Below are positions 9,571 through 19,261 of a stretch of DNA of 64,000 nucleotides, piece by piece. How positions within the stretch are numbered: position 1 is the stretch's first letter; the number at the start of each line of letters is the position of its first letter. The translations under genes and the position numbers were made by a program. The notes below the pieces were generated by a model. That model saw nothing but the letters and a program-made list of their open reading frames with translations, ran no database searches and was not told the DNA's origin. The DNA is from Methanolobus sp. ZRKC5 (lineage in GTDB: Archaea; Halobacteriota; Methanosarcinia; Methanosarcinales; Methanosarcinaceae), in assembly GCF_038446525.1 (NCBI RefSeq), contig NZ_CP151792.1, positions 310,001 through 374,000 on the forward strand, written 5' to 3'.

Positions 9571-10671
9571 TCATTCCCAGTCATCAAGTACGCTTTCTGC
9601 CAGCAGCACAGAAACATCCTTCATCTTCAGCTCCTCATCCTGAGACCTGCATACGCCTCCCATATGATGCATGCAGAATGGGCAGTATGAGACAAGTGTT
9701 TCGACCTTATCCTTGTAATCATTCACCGACAGCATGGCAATATCAGCTGCAATTTCCGGGAAATTCGGTTTAAGTCCTGCCGGTCCTCCACAACACACCT
9801 GTTTGCCGTCAAAGAGTTCCTGAACCTCCACACCCATGCTTGAAAGAATACTGCGTGGCACATCTTTTGACTCCTGAAGTGGACAAGCATCACGAACAGA
9901 AACGCTCATGTCAAGCTTTTTGGGTTTTAGAGTGCCATCTGCGATCATGTCCTTAAAGATATTAAGGGAATGCTCGACCTCGAAATTCAGTTCACGATAG
10001 AGTTCCGGATAATCATGGCTTAGAACAAGATAACAACCGGGACATGAAGCAATGACCTTCTTTACTCCCAGTGACTCGATATAATCAACGAATTTCTTTG
10101 CATGCTCAGCCGCTTGCTCCAGATGACCGTTATCGATTAAGAAAAGTCCGCAGCATTTCTCTTCCTTCAGTATCATTGGCCTGATTCCCACATGGTTGAG
10201 AAGACGGATAGTGGCTCTTGCAATATCCGGCTGACTGTGAGCTACCCAGCAACCTGCCATGTAAGCTATTTCTGAGCTTTCAGCAAGATCAAGGTCATCT
10301 GTTATCCAGTCAAACCTTGTTGCCGGATCCATACTTCCAGGGCTGTTGTTTTCGATTATGTTCCGTGAGATAGCTGTGGTCTTTGCAGGTTCCCTGCCCT
10401 GCTGTGCCAGCAACTCCCTCTCATATTGTATGATATCTGTGATAGGAATGTTCACAGGACATACATCATCACAAGCCCCGCATCGTGTGGAAAGATAGAC
10501 GTTGTCCATTTCATCCTTTGTAAGCTCCTCACCTGCAACGATCTTTGCAAGGCTCTCTATTTTTCCCTGTGGAGTGAAGCGATTACCTTCAGTAACCATG
10601 TTCACCGGGCAGACATCCCAGCATTTCTTACAATCTATACAATAACTAATCTCTGCCTCAAACTTATGCAT
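9571..10671 (-). CDS. (Fe-S)-binding protein, HdrD/GlcF/LutA-like
   Basis: 366-residue soluble redox protein. The N-terminus has two [4Fe-4S] ferredoxin motifs (CIDCKKCWDVCP and CGACDDVCP). Two CCG domains follow, each with a CCG cluster and a downstream CxxC: EEKCCGLF with SCPGCY, and KQVCCGGP with SYCPFC. The CCG fold binds a non-cubane cluster in heterodisulfide reductase HdrB/HdrD and is shared with glycolate and lactate oxidase subunits. No cytochrome or flavin partner is adjacent, so its electron donor and acceptor are unknown. ATG 10671 is chosen; ATG 10674 is equally near GGTGAT. Confidence 0.85.
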   Translation of the reverse strand: MHKFEAEISYCIDCKKCWDVCPVNMVTEGNRFTPQGKIESLAKIVAGEELTKDEMDNVYLSTRCGACDDVCPVNIPITDIIQYERELLAQQGREPAKTTAISRNIIENNSPGSMDPATRFDWITDDLDLAESSEIAYMAGCWVAHSQPDIARATIRLLNHVGIRPMILKEEKCCGLFLIDNGHLEQAAEHAKKFVDYIESLGVKKVIASCPGCYLVLSHDYPELYRELNFEVEHSLNIFKDMIADGTLKPKKLDMSVSVRDACPLQESKDVPRSILSSMGVEVQELFDGKQVCCGGPAGLKPNFPEIAADIAMLSVNDYKDKVETLVSYCPFCMHHMGGVCRSQDEELKMKDVSVLLAESVLDDWE

Positions 10672-10717
10672 CATATCACCATAAAAATAAATGTAACAAA
10701 ACAAACGCTAACTTAAA

Positions 10718-11686
10718 TCACTTATCCCAATAATCTTTTTCTCTTTTCTCATCGACCAGGGCTTTTAGCTCTTCAGGATACGGATACAGGAATGCATCCT
10801 CATAAGCATCTTCGCCCTGAGAACGAGATGCGAACATTCTCAATAATTCCATAACAGAATCGTCACTTATACTATTATTGCTATAACGCCCAAGCATGTT
10901 TTCAAAAAAAGATTTCTCCGCAGGGATTGTATCTGCAAACATGGAAAACATATTCCTTGCAGTATCCATTTTCAAATCCAATGAGCCGGGCTTTCTCATT
11001 AACTGTTTTAATAAAGATTCATATTCATTGAACAACTGTCTGACTTCTTTCCCTGAACCCAGTAATTCTGACATTTCTTCTAAAATTTCAGTATTGTAGC
11101 TCATGAAAAGAAAACGGTTGTTTTTGTGAAACTTAAGCAAATCTTCAAGATAGGACTCTTTTTTCACCTGTCTGAAAGTCGCAAAAGTGTATAAATAAGT
11201 TAGAAAATGATGACGTATGCGGCTATTACGCAATCTCTCATTCTCTTCGATAGGATAACCAGGGTATCTGGCAATAACCTCTCCGGCAAACAGTCCTGCA
11301 CTTTTTTCAACAACCGGAGACATACTTATCCCAGAGTATACCTTGACGTTTTCGATTCCCATACTTGGAGAAAGACCTTTGAATATGAAACCGTCCATAC
11401 CTCCAAGCTCATTAAGGAAATTGTCAGTAAAAGTATTCATCTTCTCAGTGAGGTCTTCACCTGTTTTTGGCTGGACGAGCCGATACTCACCATCTTGCTT
11501 AATTATCCTCAAAGTATCCCTCGGAACCCCCAGTCCAATCTCAACTTCCGGGCATACTTTGATGAAATCTACAAAAGGTATCATATCACGCACTATCTGA
11601 GAAGGAATAACCTGACCGTTATATCGCACGTTATCAAACTCAAGACATCTACTTACAAGAACAATGGGCTTTGGAAATTTTCTCAT
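10718..11686 (-). CDS. DUF523 and DUF1722 domain protein
   Basis: 322 residues. The N-terminal half is DUF523, with SRCLEFDNVRYNG and KVCPEVEIGLGVPRD; the Cys residues are those used to hold an Fe-S cluster in related 2-thiouracil desulfurases (TudS). The C-terminal half is DUF1722 (FHKNNRFLFMSYN). The fused form, YbgA-like, is widespread but of unproven function; desulfuration of a thiolated compound is a reasonable guess. It lies 46 bases upstream of the Fe-S protein gene on the same strand. Confidence 0.87.
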   Translation of the reverse strand: MRKFPKPIVLVSRCLEFDNVRYNGQVIPSQIVRDMIPFVDFIKVCPEVEIGLGVPRDTLRIIKQDGEYRLVQPKTGEDLTEKMNTFTDNFLNELGGMDGFIFKGLSPSMGIENVKVYSGISMSPVVEKSAGLFAGEVIARYPGYPIEENERLRNSRIRHHFLTYLYTFATFRQVKKESYLEDLLKFHKNNRFLFMSYNTEILEEMSELLGSGKEVRQLFNEYESLLKQLMRKPGSLDLKMDTARNMFSMFADTIPAEKSFFENMLGRYSNNSISDDSVMELLRMFASRSQGEDAYEDAFLYPYPEELKALVDEKREKDYWDK

Positions 11687-11746
11687 GTAAATAATATTGT
11701 ACCTGATTGATTATAATGATGACCTCTTTTCTGTAGATGAATTTTC

Positions 11747-13198
11747 TTATGAAGTTTTAAATGAAGCAAGTAATGCCACCATGAAATCCCAGACCTTTCG
11801 AACTGACGGGATATAAAGTCGCTCATCGGGAGAATGTGGGTTCTTTATGGTAGGACCGAAGGATATCATATCCATGTCTTTGTATTTGGAACCGATAACA
11901 GCGCATTCCAGACCTGCATGTATAACCTCGATACGCGCGTATTCACCAAACACTGAGAAATATACTTCTTTGCATCGCTGGAGAAGCTGTGAAGACATAT
12001 CAGGTTGCCACGCCGGATAACCAGAACCATGTGACCATTTGGCCCCGTATTCAACGGCAACTGAGGTAACCTTTTCAGTGATCACGGCAAGTCCCGAGTC
12101 AACTGAACTGCGCTGGCTTGATATTACTACCAGCTCACCATCTTCTATATTCACAGTCGCCAGGTTATTTGAAGTTTCAACGAGACCGGGTATTGCGGGA
12201 GATATGGAAGCAACCCCATGTGGCAAAGACAGCAGAAGAGCCAGAGCCTTATGAGCAAAAGTATCATTTATTGCCCTCATATCCATTTCTACCGCATACT
12301 CTTCAAGAATCACTGAAAGAGAATGCTCAAGATCCACATATTCAGCTTTCATCCTTTTTTCAAATGCAGATATTGTAGAAAGAGCAGTCTCCATGGAATT
12401 AGGTGTAAGAGCAATGATCGCTTCCGCATGTCGTGGAATTGCATTGTGTGCAGAGCCGCCTTTAATATCCATGATCATGATATCCACATCGCCGGTAAGT
12501 TCCTTCAAGACTTCTGCAATCAATTTGTTGGCATTTGCTCTCTTTTCATGGATATCAACGCCGGAATGTCCTCCTGCAAGTCCATCTACCACCAGCCTGA
12601 AAAGCGATCTATCTTCCGGCACTGGTGAATATCCCAGTGACATCCTGATAGTTGAGTTCAAGCCACCTGCGCAGCCAACGGTAAAAACACCCTCATCTTC
12701 CGAATCCACATTCAGCAATATTTTTCCGGAGATGAAATCGGGCATCAGGGCATTAGCTCCGGTAAGACCAGTCTCTTCATCAACAGTGAAAAGCAACTCA
12801 AGCGGTGGATGGCTTACGCCAGTATCCTCTGCAAGAGCCAGAGCGATGGCAAGTGCTATTCCATTATCTGCTCCAAGAGTAGTCCCCTGTGCTTTTAACC
12901 AGTCACCTTCGATAACGGGTACAATTGGGTCTTTTGTAAAGTCGTGGTTGCACCCACATGCTTTTTCGCATACCATGTCCATATGTCCCTGAATAACTAT
13001 CGCAGGCAAATTTTCATATCCTTTTGAAGCCGGAACCCCGATAACTACATTATTGACGCTATCGAACTTTACTCTAAAACCCTTTGCTAATGCCCATTCT
13101 TTCAACCATGTGGCTATTTTCTCTTCATTTCCTGAAGGCCTTGGAATGCTGCTTACTTCCCTGAAAAGGGCAAGGATCTTTTCTGTGATTTCATCCAT
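11747..13198 (-). CDS. pepD: aminoacyl-histidine dipeptidase (M20C, PepD-like)
   Basis: 483-residue cytosolic metallopeptidase of the M20 family that cleaves Xaa-His and other dipeptides. Metal-site motifs visible are GHMDMVCEK (His72, Asp74), LGADNGIALA (Asp111), and TVDEETGLTGA (catalytic and metal Glu near 141-142); a GGHSGVDIHEKRANANK segment marks the lid/dimer domain. Length fits PepD. It is separated from the DUF523 gene by 60 bases on the same strand. Product assignment is firm at family level. Confidence 0.92.
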   Translation of the reverse strand: MDEITEKILALFREVSSIPRPSGNEEKIATWLKEWALAKGFRVKFDSVNNVVIGVPASKGYENLPAIVIQGHMDMVCEKACGCNHDFTKDPIVPVIEGDWLKAQGTTLGADNGIALAIALALAEDTGVSHPPLELLFTVDEETGLTGANALMPDFISGKILLNVDSEDEGVFTVGCAGGLNSTIRMSLGYSPVPEDRSLFRLVVDGLAGGHSGVDIHEKRANANKLIAEVLKELTGDVDIMIMDIKGGSAHNAIPRHAEAIIALTPNSMETALSTISAFEKRMKAEYVDLEHSLSVILEEYAVEMDMRAINDTFAHKALALLLSLPHGVASISPAIPGLVETSNNLATVNIEDGELVVISSQRSSVDSGLAVITEKVTSVAVEYGAKWSHGSGYPAWQPDMSSQLLQRCKEVYFSVFGEYARIEVIHAGLECAVIGSKYKDMDMISFGPTIKNPHSPDERLYIPSVRKVWDFMVALLASFKTS

Positions 13199-13372
13199 GA
13201 ATTAACCTGCCATAATCTTGAATCTAAAATACTGAACCTTGAATTACAAATATAAGGTACAGTTATTGTGATATATTGCCTGTTCTGTATAAATTATATC
13301 ATACAACAAAGATAAGAGTAATCTTAACAATTCTTCCTTTAAGGACAAAATGTGGATAATTGAGGTTACAAT

Positions 13373-13972
13373 GTGGATATTTCTGAAACTATTAGTGTAA
13401 TTATGGGTGATATCGTTGAACAAAAAGTCGATGCCATAGTGAATGCAGCCAACAATTCACTTCTGGGTGGTGGAGGAGTGGACGGAGCCATCCATTATGC
13501 TGCAGGTCCGCAACTTCTGGAGGAATGTCGCACCCTTGGAGGATGTCCAACAGGAGAAGCCAGGATCACAAAAGGTTACAAGCTTCCTGCAAAGTGGATT
13601 ATACACACTGTTGGTCCTGTATGGAAAGGAGGACATTACAGGGAGGAACAACTCCTTACCGACGCATACAGGAATTCACTTATCCTGGCTGAGGAACATG
13701 ATGTTAAAAGCATTGCTTTTCCTGGAATCAGCATTGGAGCCTATGGTTTTCCGGTAAATAAGGCGTCAGGACTTGCTGTGAGCACTATACTTGAATATCT
13801 CAATGCAGAGAGCTCACTGGAAGATGTCAGGCTCATCTGCTTCAATGAGAATGCATACCATTTTTATTCAAGTATGCTGGAAGAACAGGTTTCTCAGTTC
13901 GTAACTATTCAGCCTGATAAAAACACTATCAATAGCAATCTTGACAAAAAGTTGAGACCTACATTTTATTAG
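13373..13972 (+). CDS. macro domain ADP-ribose hydrolase with MITE-derived tail
   Basis: Macro domain protein of the O-acetyl-ADP-ribose deacetylase (YmdB) type. Key motifs are [22 protein letters not shown] (ADP-ribose loop), [20 protein letters not shown] and [12 protein letters not shown]. The first 176 residues are the native protein; the last 23 codons, from VTIQPDKN on, are encoded by a MITE inserted at 13901. The TSD shows that the uninterrupted gene ended VSQF-TAA, so the insertion only lengthened the C-terminus. Bases 13363-13372 carry GAGGTTACA ahead of the start. Activity probably retained. Confidence 0.9.
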   Translation: MDISETISVIMGDIVEQKVDAIVNAANNSLLGGGGVDGAIHYAAGPQLLEECRTLGGCPTGEARITKGYKLPAKWIIHTVGPVWKGGHYREEQLLTDAYRNSLILAEEHDVKSIAFPGISIGAYGFPVNKASGLAVSTILEYLNAESSLEDVRLICFNENAYHFYSSMLEEQVSQFVTIQPDKNTINSNLDKKLRPTFY

Positions 13973-14094
13973 GATCATTAATTTTGATTGTTGCCATTGA
14001 TTGCTTTTTTGATTCTTAGGTTGTTAGTGAGCAGACATCTCTATTTCGATGAAATCAGTACCAATAGGCAAATCGTGCCAGGCTGAATAGTTAC
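13901..14094. mobile_element. IS66-related MITE, copy 1
   Basis: 194 bp with termini GTAACTATTCAGCCTG and CAGGCTGAATAGTTAC, bounded by the 8-bp duplication CTCAGTTC (13893-13900, 14095-14102). It carries no transposase. It is inserted in the last codons of the macro domain gene. Confidence 0.92.
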
Positions 14095-14262
14095 CTCAGT
14101 TCTAAATTTAATGAAGCGTGAAAGTAGAACACATATTATAATGATGATGATTACCATATACTCCATAGTAGAAATATATAAGTAATATGAATTGCTGATG
14201 AACTCTTGTTAAGTTTAGCCATACAGAAAAAAGTTACGGATAAACTATTATCAGTATGGTAA

Positions 14263-14432
14263 GGTTGGTTGGTTGGTGGTGTGGTAAATAATGGTTCATG
14301 GTGGTACCATAATTTACCCAAAAACGAAACCCGGCAAGTCAGGATTCCCGTAATCATCAAAAACGGAAAAACGAAAGTTACCCTTTCAAAAACGTATTCG
14401 GGAATCCTGTCTGTTGGATCCTTTTTTTCTTT
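14263..14432 (+). ncRNA. candidate structured RNA element
   Basis: A G-rich run of GGTT units (14263-14284) is followed by two hairpins: 14283-14295 pairs with 14306-14318 (13 bp, one mismatch), and CAGGATTCCCG (14340-14350) pairs with CGGGAATCCTG (14399-14409) around a 48-base loop. A T-run (14421-14429) follows. An open frame of 71 codons also crosses it but lacks a family match or clear start. It may be a small RNA, an RNA leader or a transposon relic. Confidence 0.35.
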
Positions 14433-14513
14433 GCCTATTTTATACGACATAGCATTATTGTCGGTGATTTTTACGCATAAATAATTTATTTTACAAACCA
14501 GATATAGGAAGCC

Positions 14514-15221
14514 ATGAACCTGCTGATCGTAAAGAACATTTCAAGAGAAGGACCCGGAATACTTGAAGATATTTTAATTGAAAGCAGGATTTCGTATGAT
14601 ATTACCGACCTTGAAGCCGGGGACAAAATCCCATCTCCTGAAAATTATTCTGCCATCATAATCTTTGGTGGACCGGACAGTGCCAACGATGCAAGCAAAA
14701 AGATGATTCTGGAACTGAAGATGATAAAACAGGCAATTGATTCAGGCATACCCTATCTAGGCATCTGTCTTGGCATGCAGGCACTTGTTAAGGCATGTGG
14801 AGGTTCTATACATGTTAACAATGTCAAAGAGATAGGTTTCACAGGAGAGGATGGTGACTATTATTCAGTTAATATTGCAAAAGAGAATTTAAACGACCCT
14901 CTGTTCAATGGTCTTAAAAATCCCTTAAAAATATTCCATTTGCATGGTGAAACAGTAAAAATGACTGAAAAAATGCAATTACTAGCTACCGGGAAGTACT
15001 GCAGGCATCAGATAGTAAAAGTAAGTAAAAATGCCTATGGAATACAGGGACACTTTGAACTGACACCAGAAATGTTCACAACATGGCTTGATAACGATTC
15101 TGAACTAAGGAAGATGGACAGAGACACACTGGAAAAGGACTTTAAATTGTTTGCGGATGAGTACAGTAACAATGGAAAGAAACTATTCAACAATTTCCTG
15201 CAAATTTCCGGCTTGATCTAA
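14514..15221 (+). CDS. class I glutamine amidotransferase-like protein
   Basis: 235 residues, GATase1 fold as in GMP synthase glutaminase subunits. The nucleophile elbow GICLGMQAL (Cys near 84) and IIFGGPDSAND are clear. The expected His appears in QGHFELTPEMF (the usual form is QFHPE), where Glu sits two residues after His, so the triad is probably intact though atypical. This type occurs as stand-alone proteins of unknown acceptor. AGGAAG precedes ATG 14514. Confidence 0.83.
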   Translation: MNLLIVKNISREGPGILEDILIESRISYDITDLEAGDKIPSPENYSAIIIFGGPDSANDASKKMILELKMIKQAIDSGIPYLGICLGMQALVKACGGSIHVNNVKEIGFTGEDGDYYSVNIAKENLNDPLFNGLKNPLKIFHLHGETVKMTEKMQLLATGKYCRHQIVKVSKNAYGIQGHFELTPEMFTTWLDNDSELRKMDRDTLEKDFKLFADEYSNNGKKLFNNFLQISGLI

Positions 15222-15700
15222 GTTTAGTTCATAATTTATTGAAGAATAAACTCATAGTTGATTCAAAACTTTTTTGTACCAGTTGGAGAAATAACAATCA
15301 ATGAAAATTCCACAAACACTGGATACAAAAAGATTGATAATCAGAAGGTATGTGGAAGAAGATCTTAAAGGGTTACATCTTTTTTTCAACAACGAGGAAA
15401 TAACCAGTTCCACTGACATGCCCCTCCACCGGAGCCTTGAAGAAACTAAAGCATTTCTTGACATGATTATACAATCATACAGCACTGATGAGCCATTCTT
15501 TGCAATGGCAATCTGCAAGAAGGACGAAGAGAAAGTAATTGGCTCATGTGGTTTTGCAAAAATGGATTTCGCTGCTGATGCACAGATATATTATGCCCTT
15601 GAACCTGAGTTTCGAGGCAATGGATACGCCACTGAAGCAGTAGAGAAAATGATTGAATATATGATACTGGTTCATGATATCAAAAGAATATCCGGCATTG

Positions 15701-16383
15701 TTAATTAAACATAGCTAGTTCTTTATTCCTATATTTCATCAAGAGCAAAACGGAGATTTTTAGCATTTCAAGACTTTTAGTATAACACTTTGACTTTCTC
15801 CTTAGTCTTGCCAGGAAATGCCTAAATATGCTGTTGTATCCTTCAACAGTATATGTTTCTGCTTTTGATCGAGTATGGATGTTTCTGGGGACTAACTTGG
15901 CATATGCCCTCCAATAATCCGTCATTACTTCCCCAACCTCTTTTGTCTTTAACTTTTTCCAGAGTTTTTGTCCTGTTTTTGTTCCTCTGCTGCCAAAAGA
16001 GCAATCGATGAATTTCTTCCCATATCTATCAACAGCAATCCATATCCAGCAGTAGTTTTTTTATTCCCAATATAAGTATGCATCTCGTCCAATTCCACAA
16101 CAGAAATCTCATTTTCACTTTTTAGATCCTCTAATTCACTACCAAATTTTCGAATCCATTTTTGAACAGAAACATGACTAACGCCCAAAAAACGTCCAAT
16201 TGAACGAAATCCCAACCCCTCCAGATAGAGTTGTAAAGCCTGTCGCTTAACAGATACGGGGCTAGCGGTGGATTTTATATCTACTGAATAGTTGTATCCA
16301 CAATCATGGCATTTGTAGCGTTGTCGACCATCAATCCTACCGTTCTTCTTATGACTGGAACTCTTACACTTTGGACAATTCAT
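15701..16383 (-). CDS. IS1 transposase, two frames joined by -1 frameshift
   Basis: The first frame holds the zinc-ribbon (CPKCKSSSHKKNGR, YKCHDCGYN) and helix-turn-helix, and ends in ELDEMHTYIGNKK. At a run of seven A followed by C a -1 shift continues as NYCWIWIAVDRYGKKF and joins the second frame (MTDYWRAYAKLVP, TYTVEGYNSIFRHFLARLRR). The residues restored (DEMH, DRYG, E in TVEGYN) make the IS1 DDE domain. The same heptamer class controls InsAB' in IS1, so programmed shifting is likely. All three copies here share it. ATG 16383 is about 25 bases after TTATATAA, pointing to a leaderless transcript. Confidence 0.9.
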
Positions 16384-16417
16384 ATATAAAAAGAGGCCAT
16401 CATATTATATAACGATG
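16383..16417 (+). promoter_or_regulatory. outward TATA box and ATG in IS1 end
   Basis: Reading outward (plus strand) the IS1 end has TATATAAA at 16383-16390 and an ATG at 16415, about 27 bases apart, the spacing of an archaeal leaderless start. The ATG (MFNYQS) is in frame with the GNAT C-terminal fragment. Function is inferred. Confidence 0.4.
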
Positions 16418-16641
16418 TTTAATTACCAAAGCCGAATATCCATTTACTGTGCTCCTGAGAATCTTGCCTCAATGAATCTGGCAAAGAGAGTAGGAATGGA
16501 ATATCAGGGCATTATCAGAAAAGATGACAAAGATGCTAAGTATTTTCTGTTGACACGGGAAAAATATCTTCGTGGAAACTAAAGCGTAAATAAAATACTT
16601 AATCAAAACACTACCTTGTTAATGGATTTTTTAGTTACTTT

Positions 16642-18849
16642 TTAACAAGTTAATTTTGGTTCTCTTTGTAGCGGAATGGAGAAAATGAATGTACTCCCTT
16701 CCCCCGGTTTACTTGTTACCCACACATTGCCCCCATGAAGTTCAACGAACTTCTTGACAAGGGAAAGACCAAGACCAGTACCTTGATATACTTTTGAAGT
16801 GGACGAATCCAATTGTGTGAAAGGCTTGAACAGTTTTTTCAGGTTATCTTCTGAGATTCCAATGCCGGTATCTACGACCTCAACATGTAGCATATCATGC
16901 TTGGTGCTTGCACTAAAGCTTACGTTGCCTTGTAAATCTGTGAACTTTATTGCGTTGTTCACAAGATTGTAGAGTGTCTGCTTGAGCTTAATTTTATCCG
17001 CATAAATAATTGAAAGTTGATTATTAACAGTATATTCCAGTGTGATGTTCTTTTTAGCGGCCATTGGATCAAGTATATCTTTCACTTCTTTAAATATCGA
17101 AAATATATCAACTTCCTCGCAATGAAGCTCCATTTTTCCAGCCTCTACCTTGGAAAGATCGAGTATGTCGTTGATAAGCTCAAGCAAGTGTTTTCCACTG
17201 TTTGAAATGTTACCAACAAATTTGGATTGTTTTTCGTTGAGACTGCCAAAGTTTTTAATTCGAAGCATATCAGAAAAACCTATAATAGAGTTAAGTGGAG
17301 TCCTTAGTTCATGGCTCATGTTTGCAAGGAATTCACCCTTAACACGATTTGATTCCTCTGCTGCAAGTTTAGCAAGCTTGATAGCTCGCATTTCATCATC
17401 GATTTTTTTAAGAGCGGTGACATCTGTGTAAAATCCCACTGTACATGTTTTTCCATCTACCTGAGCATGAAAAACACTTATATCAACGTAAATTGTTGTT
17501 CCATCCTTACGCAGACATGAAATATTTGTTAATGAGGTTTTTTCACCTGTTTCCGGGACTTTTAATTCAGACAGGACTTGTTCTAAATCATTCTGTGGAT
17601 GAATGTTAATTGTTTTTTGTTGCATTAATTCTTCTTCAGTATATCCCAGCATACTGCATAGCGCCGGATTAACATATCTGAATTTTCCGGTGGAAACATC
17701 TGATACATTTATACCTTCAACGGCACCTTCAAAAATATTCCTGAATTTTTCCTCACTGTCCATGAGTTCTTTTTTATTTGCTAGTATGCCCTTATCAGTT
17801 TTATCTAATATAATAAAGTAGAATATGAACAATATTCCAAAGATTACAAGGGATCCGATAACAATAACTTTCAAGTTGCTAGCAAATACCTTTTTATCTT
17901 CAGTGACATCCTTCATTATGATCATATAGCCCACTTCATCATCTGATGCATCCATCAACGGAACTAGTGCAAAGTGCCATGTTTTCCCATTACTCTTGAA
18001 TTCCGGAGCTGCTTCTGGTGAAATCTGACCATGGCCTAATTTTTCATTTTTAATGATATTATCTAATTCTTCAGGAAGCGCCATAGTGCTGTAAATTAAA
18101 GCTTGCGTGGGATAAAAACTCCAATTCCCATCTCTACCAAGCATTTGCATGCCATTTTCCCACTTCGCACAATCAAGTTTATCCTTGTAGATAAAAACAG
18201 CTATTTCTGAGTCGGATTTGTAAGCAACTGAGTTCAGAATGTCTTCAATTTCTTTACCTAGCTCAAAGTATCCAATCAGTGTCTCGTTTATGTATATTGG
18301 TTTCACTACACGCAGCGTGAAAGTACCCAGCGACCCCAATTCAATACCACTAACGACATCTCCTGTTCTTTCGGCTTCACGAATAGTAAAGCGATCGACA
18401 AAGCCACCCTTTTTATCAGGATTATGAACACGCACAAGATTCACACGATCAGGTCCCTGGAAGTAAATATGTGTTACATTGTGTACTGAGGAAAGCCTTC
18501 TGTACATATTCTGGGAAGTAGCCATTAGTTGTTCAACATCGCGTTTCTCTAATGCTGTTTCAATTTTTTCGTTCTCGAGAATCCAATTCATTTCCTCGGC
18601 TAATATGATTGACTGCTCTTGCAGCGAATGATTGTATTCTTCAGAAACAAAAATTGTCGTAAGCTGGATATGCTCATCCATCTTCTGGTTCTGCTGCCAC
18701 CAAAAAATACCCGAGAAAGCAGCAATTAGAATAATGGCTGCAAGCACCAAAGGCACTAATAATTTCCAGAGAATTAAATTTGAAGATGTACTACTATTGG
18801 AACGTGCAAATCTATTTTTTATCTTTTTGGATGCAGTTTCTTTATCCAT
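16642..18849 (-). CDS. membrane-bound sensor histidine kinase
   Basis: 735 residues. TM1 about 28-50 and TM2 about 333-353 bracket an extracytoplasmic Cache/CHASE-like sensor domain (HIYFQGPDRVNLVRVHNP). A PAS domain follows (FEGAVEGINVSDVSTG), then HisKA with FLANMSHELRTPLNSIIGF (phospho-His in SHELR) and HATPase_c with the N box LVNNAIKFT, VDTGIGI and GTGLGLSLV. No receiver domain and no adjacent response regulator, so the partner is elsewhere. AAGGTAAC lies upstream of ATG 18849. A complete, probably functional kinase. Confidence 0.92.
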   Translation of the reverse strand: MDKETASKKIKNRFARSNSSTSSNLILWKLLVPLVLAAIILIAAFSGIFWWQQNQKMDEHIQLTTIFVSEEYNHSLQEQSIILAEEMNWILENEKIETALEKRDVEQLMATSQNMYRRLSSVHNVTHIYFQGPDRVNLVRVHNPDKKGGFVDRFTIREAERTGDVVSGIELGSLGTFTLRVVKPIYINETLIGYFELGKEIEDILNSVAYKSDSEIAVFIYKDKLDCAKWENGMQMLGRDGNWSFYPTQALIYSTMALPEELDNIIKNEKLGHGQISPEAAPEFKSNGKTWHFALVPLMDASDDEVGYMIIMKDVTEDKKVFASNLKVIVIGSLVIFGILFIFYFIILDKTDKGILANKKELMDSEEKFRNIFEGAVEGINVSDVSTGKFRYVNPALCSMLGYTEEELMQQKTINIHPQNDLEQVLSELKVPETGEKTSLTNISCLRKDGTTIYVDISVFHAQVDGKTCTVGFYTDVTALKKIDDEMRAIKLAKLAAEESNRVKGEFLANMSHELRTPLNSIIGFSDMLRIKNFGSLNEKQSKFVGNISNSGKHLLELINDILDLSKVEAGKMELHCEEVDIFSIFKEVKDILDPMAAKKNITLEYTVNNQLSIIYADKIKLKQTLYNLVNNAIKFTDLQGNVSFSASTKHDMLHVEVVDTGIGISEDNLKKLFKPFTQLDSSTSKVYQGTGLGLSLVKKFVELHGGNVWVTSKPGEGSTFIFSIPLQREPKLTC

Positions 18850-19261
18850 AATAAGTTACCTTCATCAACTCAAATTCTTTGATTTGCTTTTCATTCCTTT
18901 TCCCTGATCACGACTGCAGAAACAGTCGCAAATTCCTATTTTAGTGCACATCCTTGAGAAACGCATTTCATAAAATCATATATACTTATATAGTGAACCT
19001 TAAATCAGGAGTATATTATATTAATACCTCCATAATACTAATTATATATAACCATATTTATCTTCACTGCTGATGGTAGGGCTTTTTAGGCAATATTAGG
19101 TATAACTAAATTAAGCCCAACTAAATCACAAAATGGTGAAGATTACTTTAAAACTTATTTTCTTGGTCCCTATTTTATTCTTAACTCCTTAATGCAAAGT
19201 TCACTCAATTAAAATAACAAAGTATAAATATATATTATAATATACTGTTTTTAAATAGTTT
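18850..19261. other. intergenic region between divergent genes
   Basis: 410 bases, AT-rich, without a convincing gene. Several TATA-like stretches (for example TATATATTATAATATA near 19229-19245) probably serve the cohesin-like gene. Nothing else is supported. Confidence 0.5.

Larger units (their letters stand above)
15694..16433 (-). mobile_element. IS1-family insertion sequence, copy 1
   Basis: 740 bp, ends GGCATTGTTAATTAAACAT and (inward from the right) GGCTTTGGTAATTAAACAT. Perfect 8-bp target duplication GAATATCC at 15686-15693 and 16434-16441. As read, the same sequence occurs at 35086-35825 and, inverted, at 45806-46545. Confidence 0.93.
15301..16582 (+). pseudogene. GNAT acetyltransferase gene interrupted by IS1
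   Basis: The reading frame (KIPQTLDTKRLIIRRYVEED) is a RimJ/RimL-type GNAT with the acetyl-CoA loop EFRGNGYATEA. It is broken after KRIS at 15693 by a 740-bp IS1. Beyond the element and its GAATATCC duplication the frame resumes as ISIYCAPENLASMNLAKRVG and ends at TAA 16580-16582. Removal of IS1 plus one TSD copy restores a full protein of about 180 residues, so this is a recent disruption. The C-terminal fragment is also in frame with an ATG inside the IS1 end (16415). Confidence 0.9.

Noticed and set aside
13900-13972. Macro protein tail as a functional domain
   Set aside because: It is MITE-encoded, as the TSD and the restored TAA show.
14269-14484. 71-codon open frame
   Set aside because: It crosses two hairpins, has no family match and no ribosome site; a chance frame is more likely.
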